A stretch of DNA of 64,000 bases, from contig NZ_AXAJ01000002.1 of assembly GCF_000472445.1 (NCBI RefSeq), forward strand, positions 1-64,000. The letters are read 5' to 3'. The notes beneath the pieces are model-generated. The model saw only the letters and a list, made by a program, of their open reading frames with translations, was not told the origin of the DNA and ran no database searches. Source of the DNA: Burkholderia sp. WSM2230 (lineage in GTDB: Bacteria; Pseudomonadota; Gammaproteobacteria; Burkholderiales; Burkholderiaceae). Both the position numbers and the translations under genes were made by a program. Shown here piece after piece: positions 37,016 through 46,310 of the stretch (position 1 is its first letter; every line of letters begins with the position of its first letter).

Positions 37016-39208
37016 TCAGAAGTCGATGCGCGCGTTCAATGACAATGTTCGCGGATCGCCCGGCGTCACATAGTCGGCATACTGATATTCCCAGTAACGG
37101 CGGTTGAGCAGGTTATCGATCGCGGCGCGAAACGTCACGTCATAGCCTGCAATTCGCGTCGCGTAGCTCGCCCCCAGATTCACCAGCATATAGCCCGGCG
37201 CGTTCAGATTCGCCGACGGCCGCACGTTGGTATTGCCGGTGAACTTGGCATCGGCGCCGATGCGCAGACCCGGCACGTACGGCACCGAGTAAGTTGCATG
37301 GCCGGCGACCACGAACTGCGGCGCGCCCGCCACGCGATTGCCGTTATTGGCCGCGCCCCGTTCGTACTTCGTATTGATCCACATGAGGTCGCCGCCCACG
37401 TTCCAGTGGCTGCCCAGACGCACGTCGCCGCCCATCTCAATGCCCTGGAAAATCGACTCGCCGTCCTGCGTATAGACGTTCGCACTATTGGCGTACGCCG
37501 CGCCGCGTTCGATCCGGAACAGCGCGGCCGTCGCGCTCCAGCGCGAGTGCCCGGTCTTGATGCCCACTTCGTATTGCTTGCTGCGCAACGGCTTGAGCAG
37601 CTCGCCGCGGTTCGCATAGGTGTCGCCGACCACTGTGCCTGCCTCCAGCGACTCCACGTAGCTCGTGTACAACGTCGTGGTCGGTGCGAGCTTGAACATG
37701 ACCGCGACGGTCGGCGTGACCACGCCGTTCTGGCTGTACGTCGACGTCGTTGCGCCGGTGGTCGAGTAGCCGTGCTGCTCGTAGTTTGTGTAGCGCACGC
37801 CGCCGAGCACCGACCAGCGCTGCGTCAACTGGATCGTATCGCTCGCGAAGAGCGCCTTCTGCGTGATGTCGCTGTCGCGGTACGTGTAGTAGTTCGACGC
37901 GCTGTCGAACGTATTGGTGTTCGGCTGATAGATGTTGCCGGTGCCGATCTGACCGAAGAAGCTGTTGGCGCCGTAGTCGTTCGTCTGACGCTGATACGCC
38001 GCACCGAACACGAGCTGATGCAGAAGCGGCCCGGTCTTCACGCGTCCTTCCGCCGACACCTGCCACAAGCTCAGCTGATGCCCTTCCTTTCCGGCGAAAC
38101 GGCTGTCGGTGTAATCGCCCGCGCCGTTTAACAGGTAGTAGGTGCTTTCGTTGCGATCGCGCGAGCTCTTGCTGTAGCTGTAGCTTGCGTTGAGCGTCCA
38201 GTCGTCGCCGAGGTTGTACTGAAGCCCCGCCGTGTAGAGCTGCAGGTTCGTGTTCAGATGCTGGTCCGGACCGGAAAGGTCGCCAGTGCCGCCGCTTATC
38301 GTATGCGGCAGGCTCGTACCGGTGTATTGCGCCGTCGAAATCGAGCCTGTGATGCCGGTGGAATGGCGCTCCTGGTACAACGCGCCGAACGTCGCCTTGA
38401 GGTCGCGCGTGAGGCGGGCGTCGAGCGCGACCGACACCGAATCGCGCCGCACATTGCCGTCGTTATAAGTTTTGCCTTCCTCATGCGTCGCATTCAGGCG
38501 ATAGCCGAACATGCCGTCAGGGCCGACGCGGCCACCCAGGTCTGCGTGCTCGGTCCATACGCCGTCGGTGTAATAGCCGATGTCGACGCTGCGCACGGGC
38601 GTCGTCGAAACGGGCGGCTTTTTTGTCACGTAGTTGACCACTCCGCCCGGCGCGCCGAAGCCGTACATGAAGCCGGTCAAGCCTTTGAGCAACTCTACTT
38701 TTTCGAGCTGTTCGTACGGCAGCGTGATGCCGTAGCTGTTGAACGGCATGCCGTCGATCTTGAATCCCGACTGCCAGTCCAGTTGCATGCCGCGCACCGT
38801 CAGATACGTGGACCACGCGTTGTACGCGTTGCCGTTGTCGGACACGGAGGCGTCGGTGGCGAACACGTCGCCGAGTTTGGACGGCTGGCGATCCTGCAAC
38901 TCTTCGCTCGTCACGACCGTGGTCGAGAACGGCGTGTCGAGCTGAGAGCGGCTGCCAAGCGCGCCGCTGCCCACGTCCTCTTTCAGATGCTGCGCTGTGT
39001 CCTGCGCGGCGGTGACCTTCACGGTCGGCAGCGCCTTGCCGTCGCCGTCCGCGGAAGCCGACGCCGCGACCGGCGTCGCGGCCGGCTCAGGCGACGCCTC
39101 CTGCGCCAGCGCCGCTTGAGAGGCAGTCAGCGCCAGACACGCGGCCCAGTTCAATTTCCGCATCCCGCGTGTTTTCCGTGGACGCGCTACCCCGCTGTGC
39201 TTGTTCAT
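37016..39208 (-). CDS. TonB-dependent siderophore receptor
   Basis: A 730-residue outer-membrane receptor. After a signal sequence ending SQAALAQ (near residue 36), it has a plug domain (PFSTTVVTSEELQDRQ, GFKIDGMPFNSYG, ELLKGLTGFMYGFGAPGGVVNYVTKKP) and a 22-strand barrel ending in the typical aromatic residue (SLNARIDF). It should import a ferric siderophore using TonB energy. A Fur box lies 31-49 bases upstream of ATG 39208; the start at 39163 (MRKLNW) is an alternative. A divergent PepSY membrane protein gene, often linked to ferric-siderophore reduction, shares the regulatory region. No siderophore synthesis genes are nearby. Confidence 0.93.
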   Translation of the reverse strand: MNKHSGVARPRKTRGMRKLNWAACLALTASQAALAQEASPEPAATPVAASASADGDGKALPTVKVTAAQDTAQHLKEDVGSGALGSRSQLDTPFSTTVVTSEELQDRQPSKLGDVFATDASVSDNGNAYNAWSTYLTVRGMQLDWQSGFKIDGMPFNSYGITLPYEQLEKVELLKGLTGFMYGFGAPGGVVNYVTKKPPVSTTPVRSVDIGYYTDGVWTEHADLGGRVGPDGMFGYRLNATHEEGKTYNDGNVRRDSVSVALDARLTRDLKATFGALYQERHSTGITGSISTAQYTGTSLPHTISGGTGDLSGPDQHLNTNLQLYTAGLQYNLGDDWTLNASYSYSKSSRDRNESTYYLLNGAGDYTDSRFAGKEGHQLSLWQVSAEGRVKTGPLLHQLVFGAAYQRQTNDYGANSFFGQIGTGNIYQPNTNTFDSASNYYTYRDSDITQKALFASDTIQLTQRWSVLGGVRYTNYEQHGYSTTGATTSTYSQNGVVTPTVAVMFKLAPTTTLYTSYVESLEAGTVVGDTYANRGELLKPLRSKQYEVGIKTGHSRWSATAALFRIERGAAYANSANVYTQDGESIFQGIEMGGDVRLGSHWNVGGDLMWINTKYERGAANNGNRVAGAPQFVVAGHATYSVPYVPGLRIGADAKFTGNTNVRPSANLNAPGYMLVNLGASYATRIAGYDVTFRAAIDNLLNRRYWEYQYADYVTPGDPRTLSLNARIDF

Positions 39209-39532
39209 TTGTTATTCCGTCTCGCGATTCACCCATCAAATGAGAATCATTCCCATTTATACGGGACGGAATAATGCCAAAAATTTATGCGGATTGTCAG
39301 CTTCGAGGTGCGACAGTTTGTCGCAGTGTGACTTGGTGGCAGTTAGCCGCGCCTTGCGCGGCCGGCGCTTCAGAGGCGATGACAAGCGAAGGCGCAATCA
39401 TCAGCGCAGACCTTTCGAGGAACTTGCGGCATGCGACGCGCTTCGCATAAGATGCGAACAATTCCTATTTCCGTTTTGACCGCTTGCAGTGACACATCGT
39501 CCTCAGTCCTGTTTCGTCCCGCCGGCCTGCTC
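39209..39532. other. Divergent iron-regulated intergenic region
   Basis: About 324 bases between the receptor gene and the PepSY gene. It holds a strong Fur box near the receptor (39239-39257). A weaker similar stretch, GATGCGAACAATTCCTATT (39449-39467), lies 66-84 bases before the PepSY start and could be a second, poor Fur site. No small gene is supported. Confidence 0.55.
39239..39257. promoter_or_regulatory. Fur box
   Basis: AATGAGAATCATTCCCATT contains the core TGAGAATCATT and matches the 19-bp Fur consensus at about 13 positions in the best register. It lies just upstream of a TonB-dependent siderophore receptor gene, where Fur with iron(II) would repress. Confidence 0.82.
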
Positions 39533-40807
39533 ATGAGGGGTCAGCTCGTTCGTTTGCATCGCTGGTTCGGCGTAGCCACGGCGCTGTTTCTGTTCGTCGC
39601 GGGGCTGACCGGCGCGATCATCGCGTGGGATCACGAACTCGACGCCGCGCTCAACCCGTCGTTCTTCAAGGCGCGCACGGCGGGACCGGCGTTGCCAGGG
39701 TTGGAGCTCGCGCGGCGCGTCGAAGCCGCCGATCCGCGCGTGCAAGTGACGTATTTGCCGCTCGCCGCGGAGCCGGGTCACACGCTGCAGATGATGGTGC
39801 TGCCGCGCACGAATCCCGCCACGCGCGAGCCCTACAAGCTGGACTTCAACCAGATCGCGGTCGACCCCGCGACCGGCGAAGTGCAAGGGCGTCGCGAATG
39901 GGGCGCCTTCTCCGTCTCGCGGCTGAATCTGATTCCGTTCATCTACAAGCTGCACTACACGCTGCATTTGCCGTTTACCGGCGGCGTCGACGTTGGCGTC
40001 TGGCTGATGGGCGTGGTTGGCATCATCTGGCTGTTCGATAGCGTGATTGCGCTGTGGCTGTCGTTTCCGAGCCTGAGGTCGTGGCGCAAGTCGTTCGCGT
40101 TCCGCCTCGGGCGCGGCGGCTATGCGCTCACCTTCGATCTGCACCGCTCGGGCGGCGTATGGATCTGGGGCCTGCTGCTGATAGTCGCGCTGACCTCGGT
40201 GTCGATGAACCTCGCCGCACCGGTTGTGCGTCCCATCGTCTCCATGTTTTCGACGCTCACGCCGGACCCGATTAACAACCCCGGGATCGCTCGCGCGCCC
40301 CAACCCGGCGACGGCGTGCTAAGTCGCGAGCGCATCCTCCAGATCGCCGAAGAAGCCGGCAAGGCGCAGCATATCGCCGTGCCGCCGGGCGGCATCTACT
40401 ATGCCGAATTCGTGCATGCGTACGGCGTCGGCTTCTTCGAGACCGGCAACGATCACGGCGACACAGGCCTCGGCAACCCGTGGATGTACTGGGACGCGGC
40501 CACCGGCAAGCTGCTCGGCAAGCAGATTCCCGGCAAGGGCACGGCCGGCGACATCTTCATGCAGGCTCAATACCCGCTGCATTCGGGACGCATCCTTGGT
40601 ATCGGCGGACGAATCGTGATCAGCGCGGTCGGCATCGCAGTCGCCGTGCTGAGCGCGACGGGACTGCTGATCTGGCTGAGGAAGCTGAACGCGCGCCGCC
40701 GCCCGGCGCAGAAGACGCAGAAGATGCAAAAGAGGGAGAAAGCCTCGGTGACGCGCGAGGCCGCCAGAACGCCGGAGCGGCCACGCGGAGAGATCGCGGT
40801 GGAATGA
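39533..40807 (+). CDS. PepSY-associated TM domain protein (putative ferric-siderophore reductase type)
   Basis: A 424-residue inner-membrane protein with four helices (about residues 8-30, 150-175, 215-235 and 365-390) and large periplasmic PepSY segments. RLHRWFGVATALFLFVAGLTGAIIAWDHELD at the N-terminus and the helix-bordering histidines (LHRW, DHELD, KLHYTLHLP, FDLHRSGG) fit the family, some members of which bind haem and reduce periplasmic ferric siderophores. ATG 39533 is chosen because the frame upstream is hydrophilic. Pairing with a Fur-controlled TonB receptor supports a role in iron release. The tail is basic and Lys/Arg-rich. Confidence 0.85.
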   Translation: MRGQLVRLHRWFGVATALFLFVAGLTGAIIAWDHELDAALNPSFFKARTAGPALPGLELARRVEAADPRVQVTYLPLAAEPGHTLQMMVLPRTNPATREPYKLDFNQIAVDPATGEVQGRREWGAFSVSRLNLIPFIYKLHYTLHLPFTGGVDVGVWLMGVVGIIWLFDSVIALWLSFPSLRSWRKSFAFRLGRGGYALTFDLHRSGGVWIWGLLLIVALTSVSMNLAAPVVRPIVSMFSTLTPDPINNPGIARAPQPGDGVLSRERILQIAEEAGKAQHIAVPPGGIYYAEFVHAYGVGFFETGNDHGDTGLGNPWMYWDAATGKLLGKQIPGKGTAGDIFMQAQYPLHSGRILGIGGRIVISAVGIAVAVLSATGLLIWLRKLNARRRPAQKTQKMQKREKASVTREAARTPERPRGEIAVE

Positions 40808-40978
40808 GCAGACGTGGGCCACGAGTAGGCAGCGCAGCCGAGGCGAGCCGGCGCTATAAGCAGCCGCCACCGGCAAGCTGAACCAAAGCGCCCGCTGGTG
40901 AACTCGCCGCCTGTTCTGCCATCAACCTTCGCCGCGGCAGCGCGCCCACGCAACCGCCGCAAAGGCCCGCGCCCGCTT

Positions 40979-41848
40979 CTAGCGAAACACCACCGTCTTG
41001 CTTCCGTTCAGCACCACGCGATGCTCGACGTGCCACTTCACCGCACGCGCGAGCGTCACGCATTCGACGTCGCGACCAATCGCCGTCAACTGCTCCGGCG
41101 TCATGCTGTGGTCCACCCGCTCCACTTCCTGCTCGATGATCGGACCTTCGTCCAGATCGGTCGTCACGTAGTGCGCCGTTGCGCCGATCAGCTTCACGCC
41201 GCGGTCGAACGCCTGGTAATACGGCTTCGCGCCCTTGAAGCTCGGCAGGAAAGAGTGGTGAATGTTGATCGCGCGGCCCGCGAGCGCTTCGCAAAGCTTC
41301 GGCGACAGAATCTGCATGTAGCGCGCGAGCACGACCAGATCGGCCTGATGTTCGTCGATCACTTCGAGCACGCGCGCTTCCTGCGCGGCCTTTGCCTCAG
41401 GCGTGCCGCCGAGCAGCGGGAAATGATGGAACGGAATATCGTAGCTCGCGGCGAGCTGATAGAACTCCTTGTGGTTCGAGATGATCGCCGGAATGTCGAT
41501 GTTCAGCTGACCGGTGCGGTAGCGGAACAGCAGGTCGTTCAGACAATGACCGATCTTCGACACCATGATCACGACGCGCGGCTTCACCGATGCATCGTGC
41601 ATCTCCCAGCTCATGCCGAACTGCTCGGCGAGCGTTGCAAACGAAGCGCGCAGCGCCTCGAGGCCCGGATCGCCACCCACCTGCTGGAAATGCACGCGCA
41701 TGAAGAATTCGCCGGTGCGGCTGTCGCCGAACTGCGCCGAGTCGAGAATATTGCTGCCGCGCTCGAACAGAAAGCCCGACACGGCGTGAACAATGCCGGG
41801 CCGGTCGGCGCACGACAGTTTGAGAATAAAGCTGTGATCGGTCGACAT
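40979..41848 (-). CDS. purU: Formyltetrahydrofolate deformylase
   Basis: A 289-residue enzyme that hydrolyses 10-formyltetrahydrofolate to formate and tetrahydrofolate, balancing the one-carbon pool and feeding PurT. An N-terminal ACT domain (about residues 5-80; LKLSCADRPGIVHAVSGFLFERG) is followed by a formyltransferase domain with the catalytic Asn, His and Asp (INIHHSFLPSF, VTTDLDEGPII). ATG 41848 (MSTDHSF) is chosen; the frame opens further to a TTG at 41872. It lies 67 bases downstream of a Nudix gene on the same strand. Confidence 0.95.
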   Translation of the reverse strand: MSTDHSFILKLSCADRPGIVHAVSGFLFERGSNILDSAQFGDSRTGEFFMRVHFQQVGGDPGLEALRASFATLAEQFGMSWEMHDASVKPRVVIMVSKIGHCLNDLLFRYRTGQLNIDIPAIISNHKEFYQLAASYDIPFHHFPLLGGTPEAKAAQEARVLEVIDEHQADLVVLARYMQILSPKLCEALAGRAINIHHSFLPSFKGAKPYYQAFDRGVKLIGATAHYVTTDLDEGPIIEQEVERVDHSMTPEQLTAIGRDVECVTLARAVKWHVEHRVVLNGSKTVVFR

Positions 41849-41915
41849 GACCTGGGTGACTCCCTTCTTCAATGCGTGGTTTGTTCGTGTTGCTGCATGC
41901 TGCGCGGCTCGGGCG

Positions 41916-42794
41916 TTACGGCGCGCGTGCCGTCAGCACCGGAGGCGCGAACAGGGTTTCGATGCCCGCGCACGCCTCTTCGTCGATCCAGCGGCGGCGC
42001 AGCAGACAGTCAAGCGTAGCGATACTCGCGTCGACGGTCATCGCGCCTTCCTCGATCCAGCGCGCCACTTCGTCGATGCGCGCAAGGCGGTGCTCGCCCA
42101 CTTCGCCGTCCTGGTTGCGCGGCGCGAAGTCAGCCGGCAACGCGAGGTCGTAGATGAAAATCTGCTCGGCCTGCGTGCCTTCCGGCAACGATTGCAGCAC
42201 ATGCGCGGTGCGGCCTGCCACGGCGCGCACGGCGATCTCTTCGGGAATGCCGGCTTCTTCCCAGCACTCCTTGACGATCGTCGTCTCCACGCTGAAGCCC
42301 CAGCCGATTCCACCCGCCACCACATTGTCGAGCATGCCCGGATCAGTTGCCTTCGTGTCGCTGCGGCGCGCGATCCACAAGCCCGGCGCTCCGCCAGAGG
42401 GCGCTCCACCGTTCGCGTATTCTACGACGCCGTTCAGATGCGCCGCGTAGGTCATCGTGCCGAAGAAGCGCGACGCCGCACGCTCGATGTATGCGAGCGG
42501 CCGCGCGTCGAATGCGTTGCGGATCGCGTACGTCTCGTTGCGCCAGCCGGGAATGCGCCCCTCGGCCGCCAGCGCGCCGATCACTGAACCGAGCGCCGCG
42601 CTGCGCAGATCGATCGTATTGAAGGCCGGCGCGAGTGTGACGCGCGTGTCGCCGATCTCGAACACGTCTGGCCAGCGCGCGAGCAGATGCACGTCGCCCG
42701 AACGGATCCAGCCGACCTGCTCGGCGTCGATCCAGAACGGCAGATGCGCGCGGACATCGAAGCGGCGTGCGGCAGTGAGGCAAGGCAAACTCAT
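41916..42794 (-). CDS. DUF4743 / Nudix hydrolase domain protein
   Basis: A 292-residue protein with an N-terminal DUF4743 domain (about residues 1-115) and a C-terminal Nudix fold. The Nudix box is present as GGIGWGFSVE followed by KECWEEAGI, with Lys in place of the usual Arg before the first Glu. This pairing is known from plant and fungal proteins related to thiamine-pyrophosphokinase-like Nudix enzymes that act on damaged thiamine diphosphate. It is encoded between a LysE exporter and purU on the minus strand. The substrate is inferred from domain architecture only. Confidence 0.85.
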   Translation of the reverse strand: MSLPCLTAARRFDVRAHLPFWIDAEQVGWIRSGDVHLLARWPDVFEIGDTRVTLAPAFNTIDLRSAALGSVIGALAAEGRIPGWRNETYAIRNAFDARPLAYIERAASRFFGTMTYAAHLNGVVEYANGGAPSGGAPGLWIARRSDTKATDPGMLDNVVAGGIGWGFSVETTIVKECWEEAGIPEEIAVRAVAGRTAHVLQSLPEGTQAEQIFIYDLALPADFAPRNQDGEVGEHRLARIDEVARWIEEGAMTVDASIATLDCLLRRRWIDEEACAGIETLFAPPVLTARAP

Positions 42795-42856
42795 TCAATA
42801 CTCCAGACTTTCGGCGACGCGCGACAGTCAGCGCATGTGATAAACCAATCGCTCCT

Positions 42857-43483
42857 TCAATCGCGCAACGCGACGCGAATTCCGAGCGCGATGAAAGTGG
42901 CGCCGGCAAGACGGTCGAGCCACACGCCCACGCGCGGGCGACGCCTCAACCATGCGCCGATCATCCCCGCACAGACGCCAAACAGCGAAAACACCACCAG
43001 CGTCTGCAACATGAAGAGCGCACCGAGTTCGAGCATCTGCACGGTCACGCTTTGTGCGCCGCTTTGTGAACCATCGGTCTGCACGAATTGCGGCAGAAAC
43101 ACAACGAAAAACAGCGTCACTTTCGGATTGAGCAGATTGCCGAGCACGCTTTGGCGGAACACGGTCATCAACGGTTGAGGCGCGCGTTCGTGAGCGCTCG
43201 CGAGGCCCTGGCTGCGCAGCGCCTTGATGCCGATCCACACGAGATAGGCGGCGCCGGCCAGCTTGATGGCGTGAAACGCGAGCGGCGATGAGCGCAGCAG
43301 CGCGGCCACGCCGAGCGCGGCCAGTGTCGTGTGAAACGTGATGCCCGCCGCGAAGCCGAGCGCCGCGACAAGACCCGCGGCGCGGCCCTGCGAGATGCCA
43401 CGCGCCAGCACTTGCAGATTGTCCGGACCGGGCGCCATCGTGATTGCGATCGACGTGGCGAGAAATAGCGCGAAGTTGGGCAT
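42857..43483 (-). CDS. LysE/RhtB family amino-acid exporter
   Basis: A 208-residue inner-membrane exporter with six hydrophobic segments. FLATSIAITMAPGPDNLQVLARGISQGRAAGLVAALGFAAG at the N-terminus carries the family's GPDN motif, and NLLNPKVTLFFVVFLPQFV is the second conserved block. Members export basic or neutral amino acids and their analogues. ATG 43483 lies 5 bases after the apt stop, so it is translationally linked with apt; a TTG nine bases upstream overlaps that gene. Substrate is unknown. Confidence 0.9.
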   Translation of the reverse strand: MPNFALFLATSIAITMAPGPDNLQVLARGISQGRAAGLVAALGFAAGITFHTTLAALGVAALLRSSPLAFHAIKLAGAAYLVWIGIKALRSQGLASAHERAPQPLMTVFRQSVLGNLLNPKVTLFFVVFLPQFVQTDGSQSGAQSVTVQMLELGALFMLQTLVVFSLFGVCAGMIGAWLRRRPRVGVWLDRLAGATFIALGIRVALRD

Positions 43484-43488
43484 GGTTC

Positions 43489-44055
43489 TCAATGGCCCGC
43501 GAAACTCGTCACCGTATAGAGCGGCAACCCGCCGCCCGCGAGCAGCTTCGAGCCGCCGAGCTCGGGCAGGTCGATGATGGCCGCGCCTTCCACGACCACC
43601 GCGCCGAGCCGCTCGAGCAGAATCTTGCCGGCCATCATCGTGCCGCCGGTCGCAATCAGATCGTCGATGATTACCACGCGGTCGCCGGGCTTGCAGGCGT
43701 CCTCGTGAATTTCCACGGTGGCCGTGCCGTACTCGAGCTCATACGATTGCGACGCGCGCTTGTAGGGCAGTTTGCCCTCCTTACGGATCGGAATGAAACC
43801 GAGGTTCAGTTCATAAGCGAGAATCGGCCCGATGATGAAGCCGCGCGCGTCGAGCCCGGCGATGTAGTCGAGCTTGGCGTCGATATAACGCTGCACGAAC
43901 AGGTCGATCAGCACACGCAGCGACCTCGGCTCGCGCAGAAGCGGCGTGATGTCGCGAAACTGCACGCCGGCCTGCGGCCAGTCGGGAACGGTGCGAATGT
44001 GACTCTTGATGTAGTCGGCCGCGTCGAGCGGCGCGCTCGCAGGCGCGTTTGACAT
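43489..44055 (-). CDS. apt: Adenine phosphoribosyltransferase
   Basis: A 188-residue purine salvage enzyme that makes AMP from adenine and PRPP. The PRPP-binding motif [16 protein letters not shown] is near residue 125, and the Arg-containing hood region FRDITPLL near 35 is typical. ATG 44055 follows CCGGAGAC; the frame is open further upstream to 44130 but without signals. It is followed directly by the LysE gene. The CPA2 antiporter gene lies 78 bases upstream on the same strand. Confidence 0.96.
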   Translation of the reverse strand: MSNAPASAPLDAADYIKSHIRTVPDWPQAGVQFRDITPLLREPRSLRVLIDLFVQRYIDAKLDYIAGLDARGFIIGPILAYELNLGFIPIRKEGKLPYKRASQSYELEYGTATVEIHEDACKPGDRVVIIDDLIATGGTMMAGKILLERLGAVVVEGAAIIDLPELGGSKLLAGGGLPLYTVTSFAGH

Positions 44056-44133
44056 GATGTCTCCGGATGGACCCCGCAAGGTCCAATGAAAAGCTGAATC
44101 AGCGGCGGCCGGGCGAACCGTGCCGCACATTGG

Positions 44134-46137
44134 CTAGGCTGCGGCGGCGCCCGCGCGGCGGTGTTTCGAGAGCAGTTCCTCGGCTTGCGCCAGTTGCTCG
44201 GGCAAGCCGCGCAACACCACAATGTCGCTCGCACGCAGCTTGGTCGACGGATCCGGCTCCACGCCGCGAATGCCGTGCCGGCGAATCGCCGTCACTTCCA
44301 CGCCCAGTTCGTAAAGGCCCAGATCCGCCAGCGTACGGCCGACCGCGTCCGCATTCTCGTCGACCGGAACCGATTGTAGCCGCACCTGTTCGTGGCCGTC
44401 GTCGTCGTCCATGTCGTCCGCGCCGTGGAAGTAGCCGCGCAGCAGCGCATAACGTTCGTCGCGCATCTCCTCCACCCGGCGCACCACGCGGCGCATCGGC
44501 ACGCCCATCACCACCAGCGTGTGCGACGCGAGCATCAGGCTGCCTTCCACAATCTCCGGAATCACCTCGGTCGCGCCCGCGGCCAGCAGCTTTTCCAGAT
44601 CGGCGTCGTCGACGGTACGAACGATGACCGGCAAAGTCGGTTCGAGTTCGTGAATGTTGTGCAGCACGCGCAGTGCCGAGGGCGTATTCGCATACGTGAT
44701 GGCGATCGCCGCGGCGCGGTGGATGCCGGCCGCGAGCAGTGACTCGCGCCGCCCCGCATCGCCGAACACAACGGACTCGCCCGCGGCTGCGGCCGCCTGC
44801 ACGCGGTCCGGGTCGAGGTCGAGCGCGACATACGACAAACCTTCGTGCTCCAGCATGCGCGCGAGGTTCTGACCGGAACGACCGTAGCCGCAAATGATCA
44901 CGTGGCCACTTTGCTTGAGGCTCTGCGTGGCGATGCGCGTCATCTGCAGGGACTGCATCATCCATTCGGTCGACGACAGCCGCAGCACGATACGGTCGGC
45001 GTTCTGGATCATAAACGGCGCGGCGAGCATCGAGAGCAGCATCGCCGCGAGAATCGCCTGCAACAGCGTGGCGTCGACGAGGTGTTTGTCGAGAATCAGA
45101 TTCAGCAGCACGAAGCCGAACTCGCCGGCCTGCGCGAGGCCGATGCCGGTGCGCATTGCGACGCCCGGCGACGCGCCGAACAGACGCGAAAGCCCGGTGA
45201 TCATTACGACCTTGAGCAGGGTCGGCCCGATCAGGAAACCAAGCACGATGAACGGATGCTGCCAGATCACAAGCGGATTCAGCAGCATGCCGGTGGTGAT
45301 GAAGAAGAGCCCGAGCAGCACGTCGCGAAACGGCTTGATGTCTTCTTCAACCTGATGGCGATACGGCGTCTCCGCGATCAGCATGCCGGCGATGAACGCG
45401 CCCAGCGCGAGCGAAAGGCCGAACTTGTCGGTGATGAACGCTGCGCCGAGCGTGACGAGCAGCAGATTGAGAATGAACAGTTCCTGCGAGCGGCGCCGCG
45501 CGACCACGTTGAACCAGCGCGTCATGAAACGCTGCCCGACGATCAGCAGCAGCGACAACGCGACGACGATCTTGATCGCCGCGACGCCGAGCGCGCTGAC
45601 GAGGTCCTTCGAATCGCCGCCTAGCGCCGAAATGATGATCAGGAGCGGCACCACCGCGAGATCCTGGAACAGCAGTACACCGAAGATATTGCGGCCGTGC
45701 TCGGTCTCGATCTCGAGGCGCTCCGCGAGCATCTTGCTGACAATCGCCGTGGACGACATGGCAAGCGCGCCGCCGAGCGCAATGCTCGCCTGCCACTTGA
45801 TGTGCACCCAGCGCTCGAACATGAAGCCGAGCGACACCGCGACCACGATCGTGCCGAGCACCTGCAACAGGCCAAGGCCAAAGACGAGGCGGCGCATGGA
45901 GCGCAGCTTCGCGAGCGAAAACTCGAGGCCGATGGAAAACATCAGGAACACGACGCCGAATTCCGCGAGGTTCTGCGCGCCGACGGAATCGGGCACGAGG
46001 CCGAGCGCATTCGGGCCGACAACAATGCCGACGGTCAGATAACCGAGCATCGGCGGAAGATTCAGAAAGCGAAAGATCACCACACCCGCTACTGATGCCA
46101 GCAGCAGGAAGAGCGTCATTTCCAGCGGGGAAATCAT
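44134..46137 (-). CDS. CPA2 family monovalent cation:proton antiporter (KefB/YbaL type)
   Basis: A 667-residue inner-membrane antiporter. About twelve helices (residues 5-390) form the Na+/H+-exchanger fold (PPMLGYLTVGIVVGPNALGL, ALAMSSTAIVSKML, SLALGAFIAGMLIAE, TGIGLAQAGEFGFVL). A TrkA-N nucleotide-binding domain follows (IICGYGRSGQNLARMLEHEG) and then a TrkA-C domain near the end (LRASDIVVLRGLPEQL). Such proteins exchange K+ or Na+ for H+ under NAD(H) or other ligand control. ATG 46137 (MISPLEM) is preferred to the GTG at 46188. It is divergent from kdsD. Confidence 0.9.
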   Translation of the reverse strand: MISPLEMTLFLLLASVAGVVIFRFLNLPPMLGYLTVGIVVGPNALGLVPDSVGAQNLAEFGVVFLMFSIGLEFSLAKLRSMRRLVFGLGLLQVLGTIVVAVSLGFMFERWVHIKWQASIALGGALAMSSTAIVSKMLAERLEIETEHGRNIFGVLLFQDLAVVPLLIIISALGGDSKDLVSALGVAAIKIVVALSLLLIVGQRFMTRWFNVVARRRSQELFILNLLLVTLGAAFITDKFGLSLALGAFIAGMLIAETPYRHQVEEDIKPFRDVLLGLFFITTGMLLNPLVIWQHPFIVLGFLIGPTLLKVVMITGLSRLFGASPGVAMRTGIGLAQAGEFGFVLLNLILDKHLVDATLLQAILAAMLLSMLAAPFMIQNADRIVLRLSSTEWMMQSLQMTRIATQSLKQSGHVIICGYGRSGQNLARMLEHEGLSYVALDLDPDRVQAAAAAGESVVFGDAGRRESLLAAGIHRAAAIAITYANTPSALRVLHNIHELEPTLPVIVRTVDDADLEKLLAAGATEVIPEIVEGSLMLASHTLVVMGVPMRRVVRRVEEMRDERYALLRGYFHGADDMDDDDGHEQVRLQSVPVDENADAVGRTLADLGLYELGVEVTAIRRHGIRGVEPDPSTKLRASDIVVLRGLPEQLAQAEELLSKHRRAGAAAA

Positions 46138-46298
46138 CGGCAAAAACGCATGGGTGAAGCGTCCTCGTTCGTCAGCGGAACCGTGCACGCCAGAGGCCGT
46201 GCAACAAGGTTGAGGGGCCGTTATAGGGGGCGATAAAGAAGGCGATGAAGGCTGCAGCTTTGCACAGCAGGCCCGGCGCGGCGAACAGACGCCTTTGC

Positions 46299-46304
46299 TA
46301 TACT
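46299..46304 (+). promoter_or_regulatory. -10-like TATACT immediately before kdsD
   Basis: TATACT ends six bases before ATG 46311. Transcription from it would begin at or near the A of the start codon, and no Shine-Dalgarno precedes that ATG, so a leaderless mRNA is possible. No good -35 element is seen. Confidence 0.4.
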
Positions 46305-46310
46305 TCGCGA

